From: Mojavia pulchra JT2-VF2
Lineage (GTDB): Bacteria; Cyanobacteriota; Cyanobacteriia; Cyanobacteriales; Nostocaceae
NCBI GenBank assembly: GCA_019359325.1
Contig: JAHHHN010000027.1
Location: forward strand, 24,229 to 88,228
Direction of reading: 5' to 3'
Length of the DNA: 64,000 nucleotides
Notes under the pieces: generated by a model
The model's database searches: none
Told to the model about the DNA's origin: nothing
What the model saw: the letters and a program-made list of their open reading frames with translations, nothing else
In this document: positions 9,284 to 17,779 of the stretch, piece after piece
Position numbering within the stretch: the first letter of the stretch is position 1
Layout of the letters: every line of letters begins with the position of its first letter
Made by a program: the position numbers and the translations under genes

Positions 9284-11491
9284 ATGGAATCTCGAGAATC
9301 TATTGATTTAGACTTGGGTCGTTACTTATCGATGCTGAAGCGGCATTGGCTACCTGCTACAACTATCTTTGCAGCTACAGTTGCTCTGAGTGCTTTAGCT
9401 ACAACATTTATGAAGCCATCTTATGAATCAGAAGGAAAACTACTATTCAAAATTCCATCTTTTAATGTAGTAGGGTCTAATCTGTTGCCCAATAGCTTGG
9501 AAGGAGCAGATACAGGAGATTTAAAATCGCTGGTAGCGACTCAAAATCCTATTAGTACACAGATAGAAGTTATTTCTTCCCCTGTTTTATTGCAACGCAC
9601 AATAGATGAACTGCAACTCAAAGATGATAAAGGCGAAGCACTAGAAGTTGAAGCCCTGGAAAAGGCCCTAACTCTAAAAATTATTGGTGGTACAGATGTG
9701 TTGCTGCTGAACTATAAAAGCCGTGAACCCGAAGAAGCGGCAAGAGTAGTTAACACAATTATGAATCTTTACTTAGAAAATGATATTCTCACAAACCGCT
9801 CTGAGGCAGAAGCAACCCGCCAATTTATGGCCAGGCAACTTCCTAAACATAAAGCCGCAGTTCAGGAAGCAGAAGTAGCTCTACGCATATTTAAACAGAA
9901 AAATAATGTTGTAGATTTACTAGAGGAGACAAGGTCAGCAGTTGGAATTATTGGGAATTTAGATAACGAAATTAATAATATTAAAGCTCAACTAGACGAG
10001 GCGAACGCTCAAAGTAATGAACTTCGCCAGAAAGTAGATCTAAATTCCCAAGAGGCGATGTCTGCGAGTGCCCTTAGCCAGTCACCCGCTGTACAAGGAA
10101 TTCTCACACAACTTCAAGATATAGAGCGGCAATTAGCAACTGAACGCAGCCGCTTTTTAGATGACAATCCAGTAATTGTTAATTTAGAAGCGAGAAAAGC
10201 CAACTTAAAAGAGCTTCTAGATAAGGAAGTTGAGCAGACTAGTGGCGGACAAACAAGAGTTCAACAGGGATTATTGCAGATTGGAGAACTCAAACAAAAC
10301 CTGATCAGAGATTTTTTACAATCAGAAGTTCAGCGCCTTGGTTTGGCCCAAAGGCTAAGTTCTTTGTATAACTCAAGAACTGCCTATGCACAGCGGGTGA
10401 AGATATTACCGCAATTAGAGCAAAAACAGCGCGAACTTGACCGGAGACTTCAAGTTGCCCAATCTACCTACCAAACTCTTTTGCAAAAAGTTCAAGAATT
10501 GCAGTTGGCGGAAAATAATAATACGTCTAATGCCCGCATAATTGCTAAGGCTTTAATTCCTAAAAAGCCAGTATTAGGGATGAAACCTATAGTCCTGCTA
10601 CTAGGAGTTATGTTCGGTGCCTTTTTGGCCACAACTGCTGTTGTCTTTCTAGAAACAAGAGATAGATCTCTAAAAACACTTAAGGAAGTTAGAGAGATCT
10701 TTGGATATACTTTATTGGGTATAGTTCCCTCTTCTACTAAAAAAGTTCGCTCCCGGAATCGAGATGTCGAATTAACAACTCCAGAAATTGCTGTTAGAGA
10801 TATTCCACACTCCTTAACTAGCGAAATGTACCGTATGATTCAAGCCAATCTGAGATTTCTGAGTTCAGATAAGGTACTAAAAACTATAGTGGTAACTAGT
10901 GCAGTTCCTAAAGAAGGCAAATCTACAGTCTCTGCTAATTTAGCAGCAGCGATCGCCCAATTAGGACGTCGTGTTTTACTAATTGATGCAGATATGCGAG
11001 TTCCTTCTCAGCATCATATCTGGCAAATCACTAATGCAGGGGGATTGAGCGAAGTACTTGTTGGTCAGACTGAAGTTGAAACTGCTGCGTTTAGGGTAAT
11101 GGATAATCTTGATGTCTTAACTGCGGGAGTTAGACCACCGAATCCACTAGCTTTGCTTGACTCTAAACGCATGGCATCACTAATTGACAAATTTTCATCT
11201 CAATATGACTTCGTAATTATTGATGCTCCTTCCTTGCTTCTTGCCGCTGATGCTCTGACTTTAAGTCATATGACCGATGGAATTTTGTTAGTGGCTCGCC
11301 CTGGGGTAATTGATTCTAGCAGTGCCAGCGATGCGAAAGATATGTTAGAGCGTTCCGGTCACAACGTTTTAGGTTTGTTGGTTAATGGTTTAGTTGAAAA
11401 AAATGAGTCTAGCATTGATTCCTATCAAAGTAGGGAATATGTTACTAGTGAAAGAGTAGCCAAAGAAACTAATATAGCTTGGCGAAATTAA
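9284..11491 (+). CDS. Wzc-like polysaccharide co-polymerase / tyrosine autokinase
   Basis: An inner-membrane protein of about 735 residues. The Wzz-type N-terminal part has transmembrane helices near the start and near residue 440, flanking a long periplasmic coiled coil. The cytoplasmic BY-kinase domain has Walker A (V-P-K-E-G-K-S-T, near 545), Walker A' (L-L-I-D-A-D-M-R) and Walker B (F-V-I-I-D-A-P). Such proteins control chain length and export of Wzy-dependent polymers. The C-terminal tail holds only two tyrosines, fewer than in classical Wzc. I chose the ATG at 9284, which has GGGAAG upstream; the ATG at 9269 in the same frame is the alternative. A Wza-type outer-membrane exporter is not in the window. 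Confidence 0.9.
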   Translation: MESRESIDLDLGRYLSMLKRHWLPATTIFAATVALSALATTFMKPSYESEGKLLFKIPSFNVVGSNLLPNSLEGADTGDLKSLVATQNPISTQIEVISSPVLLQRTIDELQLKDDKGEALEVEALEKALTLKIIGGTDVLLLNYKSREPEEAARVVNTIMNLYLENDILTNRSEAEATRQFMARQLPKHKAAVQEAEVALRIFKQKNNVVDLLEETRSAVGIIGNLDNEINNIKAQLDEANAQSNELRQKVDLNSQEAMSASALSQSPAVQGILTQLQDIERQLATERSRFLDDNPVIVNLEARKANLKELLDKEVEQTSGGQTRVQQGLLQIGELKQNLIRDFLQSEVQRLGLAQRLSSLYNSRTAYAQRVKILPQLEQKQRELDRRLQVAQSTYQTLLQKVQELQLAENNNTSNARIIAKALIPKKPVLGMKPIVLLLGVMFGAFLATTAVVFLETRDRSLKTLKEVREIFGYTLLGIVPSSTKKVRSRNRDVELTTPEIAVRDIPHSLTSEMYRMIQANLRFLSSDKVLKTIVVTSAVPKEGKSTVSANLAAAIAQLGRRVLLIDADMRVPSQHHIWQITNAGGLSEVLVGQTEVETAAFRVMDNLDVLTAGVRPPNPLALLDSKRMASLIDKFSSQYDFVIIDAPSLLLAADALTLSHMTDGILLVARPGVIDSSSASDAKDMLERSGHNVLGLLVNGLVEKNESSIDSYQSREYVTSERVAKETNIAWRN

Positions 11492-11957
11492 GCTCATTTT
11501 TTGACTTCAAACAGAAATTGTCGTGCGGTAAGTCACAGGTTACATATATAAACAGGCATGGAGCATTAGTATTATTGCTTATTCTCTAAATTATTTAATA
11601 GGAGTGAGCTAATGTTGTTTTGAATATTTCAATTAAATAGTTATAAATTTGAAGATTTGACAAAAAAGCTCAATTCAAAAAATATTAGCAACACATCAAT
11701 CAACTTTAGGGGCGCAAAGTTTTGTGCCCCTAAGCTATCTATTTGTAGCATTCTGTTTTCAAATTGTATAATTTAGAGTTTTAGGGACAAGCTATAAAAA
11801 TAATAAATTTGGCTAAGAAGACCCAAAGACGTAGAGCGCGATACCTCTTAATATCTGCGCGGTTACAGGAAAGCAGACTTATCCGTCTCAATATAAAGAT
11901 GAGAAGCAAGACTACGAAATTTATATGCTAATGAGTATGAATTAAACTTTTTCGTGA
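11492..11957 (+). other. intergenic region with one strong hairpin
   Basis: An AT-rich gap of about 470 bases between the co-polymerase and the GT2-GtrA gene. No credible ORF is seen. A near-perfect palindrome lies at 11706-11733, with arms TTAGGGGCGC and GTGCCCCTAA (one G-T wobble on the + strand). It lacks an adjacent T run, so it looks more like a dispersed hairpin repeat than a terminator. Confidence 0.5.
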
Positions 11958-11987
11958 GTGTACTTTTTTATTTCTGGAATTTACCCA

Positions 11988-13232
11988 ATGATGGATAATA
12001 AAGCTAATTCATTACTGACAGTACCATTAGGTGATTTAAAGGTTTCAGACTTGGCACTTACCGATGCAGGTGTTATTAGTCAGAATCTGCTGTTGTCTCT
12101 GGTCATTCCTACTTACAAAGAGCGGGACAATATTAAAAATGTTGTCAGGATATTGAGCCAGTTACTGGATGAATCTATTCCAGGAGAATACGAATTGATT
12201 GTAGTAGACGATGATAGTCCAGATCGGACTTGGGAAGTAGCGCAATCTTTAACAGAACAATACCCTCAGCTGCGAGTGATGCGACGCCAACAAGAGCGTG
12301 GGTTATCCTCAGCGGTGATTCGTGGATGGCAGGCAGCAAGAGGGCATGTATTAGGAGTGATTGACGGAGATCTACAGCATCCACCAGAGGTATTGACGCA
12401 ATTGTTGTTTGCAATTCAACAAGGAGCGGATTTGGCAGTAGCCAGCCGTCATGTGGAAGGAGGCGGCGTTAGTAGTTGGAGTGTTGTTAGGCGTTTCTTG
12501 TCTCGTGGCGCTCAGGTTTTGGGATTAGTTATTCTGCCAGGGGTATTGGGGAGAGTTTCCGACCCGATGAGTGGTTATTTTATGGTGTGTCGAAATGCGA
12601 TCGCTGGGGCAACTCTCAATCCAGTAGGATACAAAATTCTGCTAGAGGTAATTGGGCGGGGCAAGGTAGATAAAATTGCTGAAGTCGGCTATGTGTTCTG
12701 CGAACGCAAAGAGGGCGAAAGCAAAGTGACATGGAAGCAATATGTGGATTATTTACACCACCTAATACGGTTGCGGCTTTCCACAGGACGTTTAGGAAAA
12801 TTCACTCAGCAAGTAAATTTCCCGATTGGTCGGTTCCTCCGCTTTGGTTTGGTGGGGTTAAGTGGAGTATTTGTAGATATGGCATTGCTGTACTTACTTA
12901 GCGATCCTACAACCCTAGCTTTGCCTCTAACTCGTAGCAAAATCATCGCCGGTGAAATTGCAATTTTTAATAACTTCTTGTGGAATGATGCTTGGACATT
13001 TGCTGATATCTCTATGCAGCAGCAAGAATGGCGTCAGCGCTTAAAGCGCTTTTTGAAATTCAATATAATTTGCCTTGCTGGATTGGTGTTGAATGTATTG
13101 GTATTAAATCTGGTATTTAATTTCCTTGTTCCCAATCGCTACATCGCCAACTTGATTGCGATCGCCATTGCTACGATATGGAATTTCTGGGTTAACTTGA
13201 AACTTAGCTGGCGAGTCACGCAAGTGAAATAA
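11988..13232 (+). CDS. GT2 glycosyltransferase fused to a GtrA-like membrane domain
   Basis: A protein of about 414 residues with two parts. Residues about 35-270 form a dolichol/polyprenyl-phosphate mannosyltransferase-type GT2 (V-I-P-T-Y-K-E-R-D-N, D-D-D-S-P-D, G-D-L-Q-H-P-P-E). Residues about 285-410 contain four hydrophobic helices matching GtrA, starting F-L-R-F-G-L-V-G. The enzyme probably loads a sugar onto a polyprenyl phosphate carrier, and GtrA helps move or anchor that carrier. I chose the ATG at 11988; a GTG at 11958 is in frame but has no visible ribosome site. It may supply lipid-linked sugars for periplasmic decoration of the polysaccharide made by the upstream genes. Confidence 0.85.
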   Translation: MMDNKANSLLTVPLGDLKVSDLALTDAGVISQNLLLSLVIPTYKERDNIKNVVRILSQLLDESIPGEYELIVVDDDSPDRTWEVAQSLTEQYPQLRVMRRQQERGLSSAVIRGWQAARGHVLGVIDGDLQHPPEVLTQLLFAIQQGADLAVASRHVEGGGVSSWSVVRRFLSRGAQVLGLVILPGVLGRVSDPMSGYFMVCRNAIAGATLNPVGYKILLEVIGRGKVDKIAEVGYVFCERKEGESKVTWKQYVDYLHHLIRLRLSTGRLGKFTQQVNFPIGRFLRFGLVGLSGVFVDMALLYLLSDPTTLALPLTRSKIIAGEIAIFNNFLWNDAWTFADISMQQQEWRQRLKRFLKFNIICLAGLVLNVLVLNLVFNFLVPNRYIANLIAIAIATIWNFWVNLKLSWRVTQVK

Positions 13233-13334
13233 ATAAGTGAGTATAAGATTTAAATTAATTACCCATCAAAATCAAGTATTTCTAGCTGGAGTTAAATCTG
13301 ATCTATAACTTGATTTAATATCTGACTTTTCCCG

Positions 13335-13496
13335 TTAAGTCTCTTTTGCAAGCTGCCAACCCTCATAGAGGTTATGCAATTTTAACCAACTTCGCCACAG
13401 AACTTGGATGCCAATAGGTTTTTTGCTTCAGTGTTCTAGGTAGCCGCCAAGACGAGCAACGGCTTCCACAGCCCAACTAACTGTTAGCACCTTGGG
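13335..13496 (-). pseudogene. C-terminal remnant of an IS4-like transposase
   Basis: Read on the minus strand from 13496, the frame gives P-K-V-L-T-V, then A-V-E-A-V-A-R-L-G-G-Y-L-E-H, a TGA stop, then S-K-K-P-I-G-I-Q-V-L-W-R and W-L-K-L-H-N-L-Y-E-G-W before TAA at 13335-13337. The A-x-L-G-G-F/Y and P-G/I-x-x-x-L-W-x-G/S-W pattern is what I recall from the C-terminal end of IS4-family transposases. The internal TGA probably replaced an arginine CGA. No upstream part of the transposase and no terminal repeats are visible, so this is a decayed fragment. Confidence 0.6.
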
Positions 13497-13499
13497 TTA

Positions 13500-13973
13500 C
13501 TAGTTTACCTCATGGATATGTTTATGTGCAGCTAAAAGCTGGAGATATTTTTCATTGGTTTTTGCTTGTATCCACTTAGCTTTAAATATTGCTGCTGATT
13601 CTGCTTTAACTGCGTCTATTTCATAAGGTAGAATTTCTTTTTTCTGACCTAATTCTGGCAAACCAGCTTTGTATTTTCTCCCACTTTTATGATTTGCATA
13701 GCGGCGGGAGCGAGTATAGCCCATTTGTAAAAATTTACGCGCCATATCTGCGCCGACAAAATCATCTTGCTCTAAATAAATAAGAAAAATATTGTAAATT
13801 TTTTCACTCGACTCTTTAGCAATATCAGGAGTTTTAAACCGCCAGTAGGGGAGAATTTCCGATTTATATGGTTCTACCAAAAGTACACCCTGTTCACCTT
13901 TACCAACACGATAAAGTTCAGGATGTTGCCGGAAATTGATATTTGCAAAGTCTAAAGAATAATCAAAAGACAT
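13500..13973 (-). CDS. DUF4385 family protein
   Basis: A 157-residue soluble protein. The opening F-D-Y-S-L-D-F-A-N-I-N-F-R, followed by G-E-Q-G-V-L-L-V-E-P-Y-K-S-E, fits the DUF4385 family, which occurs widely in bacteria and has no established function. The middle is rich in arginine and lysine (K-F-L-Q-M-G-Y-T-R-S-R-R-Y-A-N-H-K), so nucleic-acid binding is possible but not shown. The length fits the family, so the adjacent transposase remnant does not appear to have truncated it. It stands alone on this strand. Confidence 0.75.
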   Translation of the reverse strand: MSFDYSLDFANINFRQHPELYRVGKGEQGVLLVEPYKSEILPYWRFKTPDIAKESSEKIYNIFLIYLEQDDFVGADMARKFLQMGYTRSRRYANHKSGRKYKAGLPELGQKKEILPYEIDAVKAESAAIFKAKWIQAKTNEKYLQLLAAHKHIHEVN

Positions 13974-14050
13974 GGTAAGTTTTTATTTTGAATATTAAAC
14001 TTTAAACAAAAAGTTTAACTTCTATCCTTGTAGGGAAAGTTTATTCTGCC

Positions 14051-14515
14051 ATGTTATCTAGCTCCTGTGTGAATAGTGTCTTGGCTCTAGGTACTTTGCG
14101 TAAAGTGCATCACATTGCTCTCAACGTTAAAGATATGCAAGCTTCCCGACACTTTTATGGGACTATCCTGGGTTTGCATGAACTCACAGGCGATGAAGTG
14201 CCAGCAACCTTGGTTGAACTTGTCGCAGTTGGGAAAGTAGCCAACTTTATTACTCCAGATGGTACAATTCTGGATTTATTTTGGACACCTGATCTAACAC
14301 CACCAGATGCAGATCCAGAACGGAGTTTTACCAGAGCATATCACTTGGCCTTTGATATAGAACCACAATTATTTGAGCAAGCGGTGACAGTAATCAGAGA
14401 CAATCAGATAGCGATCGCTCATGGCCCAGTCAGCCGTCCTACTGGTAGAGGTGTGTACTTCTACGATCCTGATGGCTTAATGATTGAGATTCGTTGCGAT
14501 CCAGAAGTCGCATAA
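14051..14515 (+). CDS. VOC (glyoxalase/dioxygenase-fold) family protein
   Basis: A 154-residue protein with one vicinal-oxygen-chelate module pair. It opens with V-H-H-I-A-L-N-V-K-D-M, whose histidine is a usual metal ligand, then F-Y-x-x-x-L-G-L, and ends with Y-F-Y-D-P-D-G-L-M-I-E-I-R, where the last glutamate is the usual second ligand. Members include glyoxalase I, fosfomycin-resistance enzymes and ring-cleaving dioxygenases, and the sequence does not decide between them. The following small gene starts six bases after the stop, suggesting co-transcription. Confidence 0.8.
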   Translation: MLSSSCVNSVLALGTLRKVHHIALNVKDMQASRHFYGTILGLHELTGDEVPATLVELVAVGKVANFITPDGTILDLFWTPDLTPPDADPERSFTRAYHLAFDIEPQLFEQAVTVIRDNQIAIAHGPVSRPTGRGVYFYDPDGLMIEIRCDPEVA

Positions 14516-14521
14516 ATAAGG

Positions 14522-14833
14522 ATGACAGTAAACATACCTAGTTTGAGTAAGAAATTAATGCAGATATATAAAGTAATTGAAGAGGCGATTACAAAACCCC
14601 CAATTCCTCACGAAGCATACAAGCAGTCCTTGAAAGCTTGGGCAATGTATTGCTTGCGAGACAAAGGTTTTAAAGTAATTTATGCCCAAAATGCCGACTT
14701 TGCTATTGAACCCAAAAATGCAAACAAGTTGTATTTTAAAGTTACAAATAATCCAGCTGATGTAGACAATTCTTGTGGCTGGATAGTTTGGGATAGTGCA
14801 GCCAAACGTGCCAGTTTCATTCCACCGCAATAG
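14522..14833 (+). CDS. hypothetical small protein, co-transcribed with the VOC gene
   Basis: A 103-residue soluble protein that I do not recognise. It has an N-terminal helix-rich part and a C-terminal part with several aromatic residues (G-W-I-V-W-D-S). It starts six bases after the VOC-family gene, with AAGGATG overlapping the start region, so it is probably translated from the same message. No membrane segment or cysteine-based metal site is evident apart from two isolated cysteines. Confidence 0.6.
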   Translation: MTVNIPSLSKKLMQIYKVIEEAITKPPIPHEAYKQSLKAWAMYCLRDKGFKVIYAQNADFAIEPKNANKLYFKVTNNPADVDNSCGWIVWDSAAKRASFIPPQ

Positions 14834-15256
14834 ATGATGCTAACTAGACCACAGCATCATTGATGTGTGGAGCAATCTAAAATCCAAAATTGATTGACTC
14901 GCTGCCAGAGTTTAAGGACATTGCTCAATCCTCAACACCATAAATTCTGGCAATCTGCTCCAGTATTGAGGACTGCCCAATTCATAAATCCTTTAAGGGC
15001 TGGTTCAGGCAACGCCAGAAGAATTTTATAAAATGAATCACCCGACTCATAGCGGTAGAAGTGTTCAAACCGAAAGGGTTAGAAACAATTTTACTGGCTT
15101 TATCAGCCTTCTCTGGCAAGGCAGCCCCAATAAAAAATTTTCATGCATGATGATGAAAAAGACACAAAAAGACTTGAGGAATTGGGGAGAAAACCTTACT
15201 TTTTACTCAGAACTCAATAACGCCAGTTACTACAACGGGGACAACTCCCCTACTCT

Positions 15257-15340
15257 GCGAGAAGCCGCTAGCCTGCGGCAATGCTCCGCGAACGCGTCTA
15301 CGGGTTCGCAGTTGCTTCAAGTCTGGCGACCGAACGCACT
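15257..15340. repeat. dispersed GC-rich hairpin repeats
   Basis: A GC-rich island in an AT-rich gap. It consists of short palindromic pieces (GAAGCCGCTAGCCTGCGGC, then CGCGAACGCG), followed from 15310 by AGTTGCTTCAAGTC and a C-GAACGCACT segment. The last part recurs at 32167-32201 between tldD and tldE. Such blocks resemble the small dispersed repeats seen between genes in Nostoc. The rest of the 14834-15409 gap shows nothing I can support as a gene; the only long reading frame runs through these repeats. Confidence 0.65.
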
Positions 15341-15409
15341 CCTCACCGCAACGCAGTAGCTCCTCAATACTGAGTTTAGAAACTGCCTTAAAACCTTGCC
15401 CATTTAGGT

Positions 15410-15952
15410 TTAAGTCCTACCGGTGCTGCCGCCTGTTGCGGTGTTCTTATCGCCACGTCCGAGCAGGGTGCGGATAGCGCTGGTCACCTCAGGTAACGCG
15501 AGTACCAATGACGCTAACGAGCAAACTGTCGCAACTTGGCAGTACTCGCAAAACGCTTTGTTCTCAGCCCACTCCTCACGAGCCAGTTCTGCGGCAACAG
15601 CTGAGTCGATCACGAGCTTGATGCCCATTGCAATTGGTATGAGCGGGTTGCGCCGTGCCCGATCCAGACCACCAGCTGAAGCCAGCCAAGCAGTAAGAGC
15701 GTAATTAGCTACCATTAACGGGCCATCGGGTGAGTTGAGTCGGCTGTAAGCGTAGTCAGATGCGTCAACGCGGTCTGCGTCAAAAAACGGTACTGGCGGA
15801 TCGGGTAAGTGGCTAACAATCCCGGTTTGGTAGAGTGTGACGAGTTGTCCCATCGAGCCTCCCAGCATAGACAAGCCAATAATCCATCGCCGACGGGTCA
15901 TGTCTGGGTTCTTTCCTTGACGCAGTTCGTGGCTCAGTTGCTTTGGATTCAT
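15410..15952 (-). CDS. VKOR-like (vitamin K epoxide reductase family) membrane protein
   Basis: A 180-residue protein with several hydrophobic segments. Near residues 134-146 it has F-C-E-Y-C-Q followed by a further cysteine, the CxxC redox arrangement of VKOR/DsbB-type quinone-linked thiol oxidases. The opening M-T-R-R-R-W-I-I-G-L-S with a following L-Y-Q-T-G-I matches my memory of a cyanobacterial VKOR-related family. I chose the ATG at 15952, which has AAAGGA about ten bases upstream; the frame also extends to 15991. Base composition is clearly more GC-rich than its neighbours, suggesting transfer from outside. It probably makes or shuffles disulfides in the envelope, which is inference. 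Confidence 0.7.
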   Translation of the reverse strand: MNPKQLSHELRQGKNPDMTRRRWIIGLSMLGGSMGQLVTLYQTGIVSHLPDPPVPFFDADRVDASDYAYSRLNSPDGPLMVANYALTAWLASAGGLDRARRNPLIPIAMGIKLVIDSAVAAELAREEWAENKAFCEYCQVATVCSLASLVLALPEVTSAIRTLLGRGDKNTATGGSTGRT

Positions 15953-16053
15953 AAAAAGGTAATCCTTTATAACGTATGCGTTGATAATCAAATCAGCCGT
16001 GCATGGGGCGTTCTACCGACAGAGGATAGAATTCCGATAGGTGCAATCGCTTT

Positions 16054-16091
16054 GCACAAAAAATCTCTAGTTGCGTTACAGCTAGAGATTT
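16054..16091 (-). terminator. Rho-independent terminator downstream of the Uma2 pseudogene
   Basis: On the minus strand AAATCTCTAG pairs perfectly with CTAGAGATTT across an eleven-base loop and is followed by further T (TTTTGTG). The stem occupies 16061-16091. It separates the Uma2 pseudogene from the VKOR-like gene. Confidence 0.75.
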
Positions 16092-16210
16092 AATCATGAA
16101 TTTTGGTTCTTACAAATGTTCCTCCGCCGCAGAAAATTATTCTTCTACCGGGGGTGTGCGTTAAGGTAAATTTTTTAAGTAATTAAGATTACACTGATAA
16201 TCCCATACTT

Positions 16211-16921
16211 TTACTGGGAGAACCGCTTCACAAATTCTGTATGTTCTGGCGAATTCAGCCCTGCTTGCAACACAGCTAGAACTTCAGGCATATCACCTGC
16301 AAGCAACGCCGACACCGCTAACCATAATCCTGGCATTACCTGACTTTTCACAATGCCCTCTGCATCTGGTTCTAGAGGCACATATTCACTTTCACTTAAT
16401 CGGAACCAATCCAGGCGATTTTCCAAAATCTGCCAAACAATATACTCTTGAATTCCATTGCGCCGATAAGCTTTTTTTTTGTCATGCAAATCGTAAGCTG
16501 CACTGCTGGCGGCAATTTCTGCAACTAACTCTGGTGCGCCTTCAATGTAGTCATCCTCTGTTAAACGCCATTTTCCCCCCAGCTTTTGATCAATTAACAA
16601 GACTCCATCCGGTTGTGGTTAATTGTCTTGATCTAGCCGTATTGTTGGTTCAATGCCTAACTTTATGCCTGGAGTAGCAATTTGATAATTTCCCAACCAA
16701 ATAACTATTTTTCCATGTGGTTCTGCATGACGTTCAAAACGTAAAGGTGATGCCAAGTAGACCACTCCTTCAATTAATTCAGCTTTCTTGTGTTTGGGCA
16801 TAGCTTGATAGCGACGCTCAAATTCGTGGCGAGACAATCTATCCCCACTTTCCAAAGATGGAATCAAAGCTGGAGGAGTTTCGTTTGTATACGGTTGCTG
16901 TGGTTGCTGTTGTGTCACCAT
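16211..16921 (-). pseudogene. Uma2 (DUF820) family nuclease gene broken by an in-frame stop
   Basis: The frame from 16921 to 16211 is continuous (237 codons) except for one TAA at 16619-16621. The N-terminal part has the usual Uma2 opening with S-R-H-E-F-E-R-R-Y and H-A-E-P-H-G-K. Immediately around the stop it reads R-L-D-Q-D-N, stop, P-Q-P-D, where intact relatives have D-N-E-P-Q-P-D, so a single GAA to TAA change explains it. The catalytic PD-(D/E)xK residues (Q-P-D, V-A-E-I, D-K-K-K-A-Y) all lie after the stop. The downstream half could start at a TTG (16600) but lacks the N-terminal domain. It is probably inactive unless the stop is read through. Confidence 0.85.
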
Positions 16922-16992
16922 GTAGCGTCCCTCCAGGTAGGGTTAACACTTTCATCTTATTTAGTTTGAATTACTATTGTGTAGTTCAGCAA

Positions 16993-17739
16993 CTAACTGT
17001 GTAACTTCTTAAGCAACCAAGCTACAGCATCTTCAACGTTGGTCACTTGTTTCCCTGATGGTGTAGCTGGACGGTTCACCATTACAACCTGTAAATCCAT
17101 TTCTCGCGCTGCAATAATCTTGGCATAAGTCGCGTCACCACCACTATTTTTGCTGACTATGGTATCAATATTATGTTGAAGGAGAATTTCTCTCTCGTTA
17201 TTGAGGGCAAAAGGCCCACGATCGCACAATATCAAACCCGATGGTATCAAAGTATTAGGAGCAGGAGGATCAATCATCCGCATTAAAAACCAGATTCCTT
17301 CTAGGTGAGCAAAAGCAGCGAGTTCTTGCCTACCAACAGTTAAAAATACCCGCTGTGCCTTGTTTGGCAATGCTGCGGCTGCGGCTTCAATGCTGTCAAC
17401 CTCGATCCAGCGATCGCTACTCACTTTTTGCCAAGGGGGGCGGCTCAACATTAAATAAGGTATACCGACTTCAGTGGCAGCAGCAAACGCATTGAAAGAT
17501 ATCTGAGTAGCAAAGGGATGAGTGGCATCAATGAGTAAGTTAATTTTCATTTGACGAAGATAGCTAGCTAGTCCAGCTACACCACCAAATCCGCCAATCC
17601 TGAACTCACCCAATGGGACTGATGGTTGGCGGGTACGCCCTGCTAAAGAAGTGATCGCCTCTATTCCTGCGATTGTTGCAACTCTGGCGGCTAGTTCTGC
17701 TGCATCTCCTGTCCCACCCAAAATCAAAACGCGCATCAT
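16993..17739 (-). CDS. cobK: precorrin-6A / cobalt-precorrin-6A reductase
   Basis: A protein of about 248 residues that reduces the corrin macrocycle of (cobalt-)precorrin-6A with NADPH in cobalamin synthesis. Visible family marks are the opening R-V-L-I-L-G-G-T-G-D-A, I-D-A-T-H-P-F-A near residue 87, V-F-L-T-V-G-R-Q-E-L near 136, and the late V-S-K-N-S-G-G segment. I chose the first of two adjacent ATG codons (17739), with GGAG nine bases upstream. It follows the DUF1636 gene closely and lies downstream of a cobalamin riboswitch, which agrees with the assignment. Confidence 0.9.
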   Translation of the reverse strand: MMRVLILGGTGDAAELAARVATIAGIEAITSLAGRTRQPSVPLGEFRIGGFGGVAGLASYLRQMKINLLIDATHPFATQISFNAFAAATEVGIPYLMLSRPPWQKVSSDRWIEVDSIEAAAAALPNKAQRVFLTVGRQELAAFAHLEGIWFLMRMIDPPAPNTLIPSGLILCDRGPFALNNEREILLQHNIDTIVSKNSGGDATYAKIIAAREMDLQVVMVNRPATPSGKQVTNVEDAVAWLLKKLHS

Positions 17740-17779
17740 AGCTAAGTACTCCACCACAAAATTCGCAGTCAGCTAGTGG

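Noticed and set aside
14834..15032. Possible transposase or gene remnant on the minus strand (short frame with I-L-E-Q-I-A-R-I-Y-G-V-E-D)
   Set aside because: Too short, with stops on both sides and no motif that I could tie to a known family.
15033..15359. A 108-codon + strand reading frame
   Set aside because: Its second half runs through dispersed GC-rich repeats, the composition changes abruptly, and there is no ribosome site or recognisable domain.
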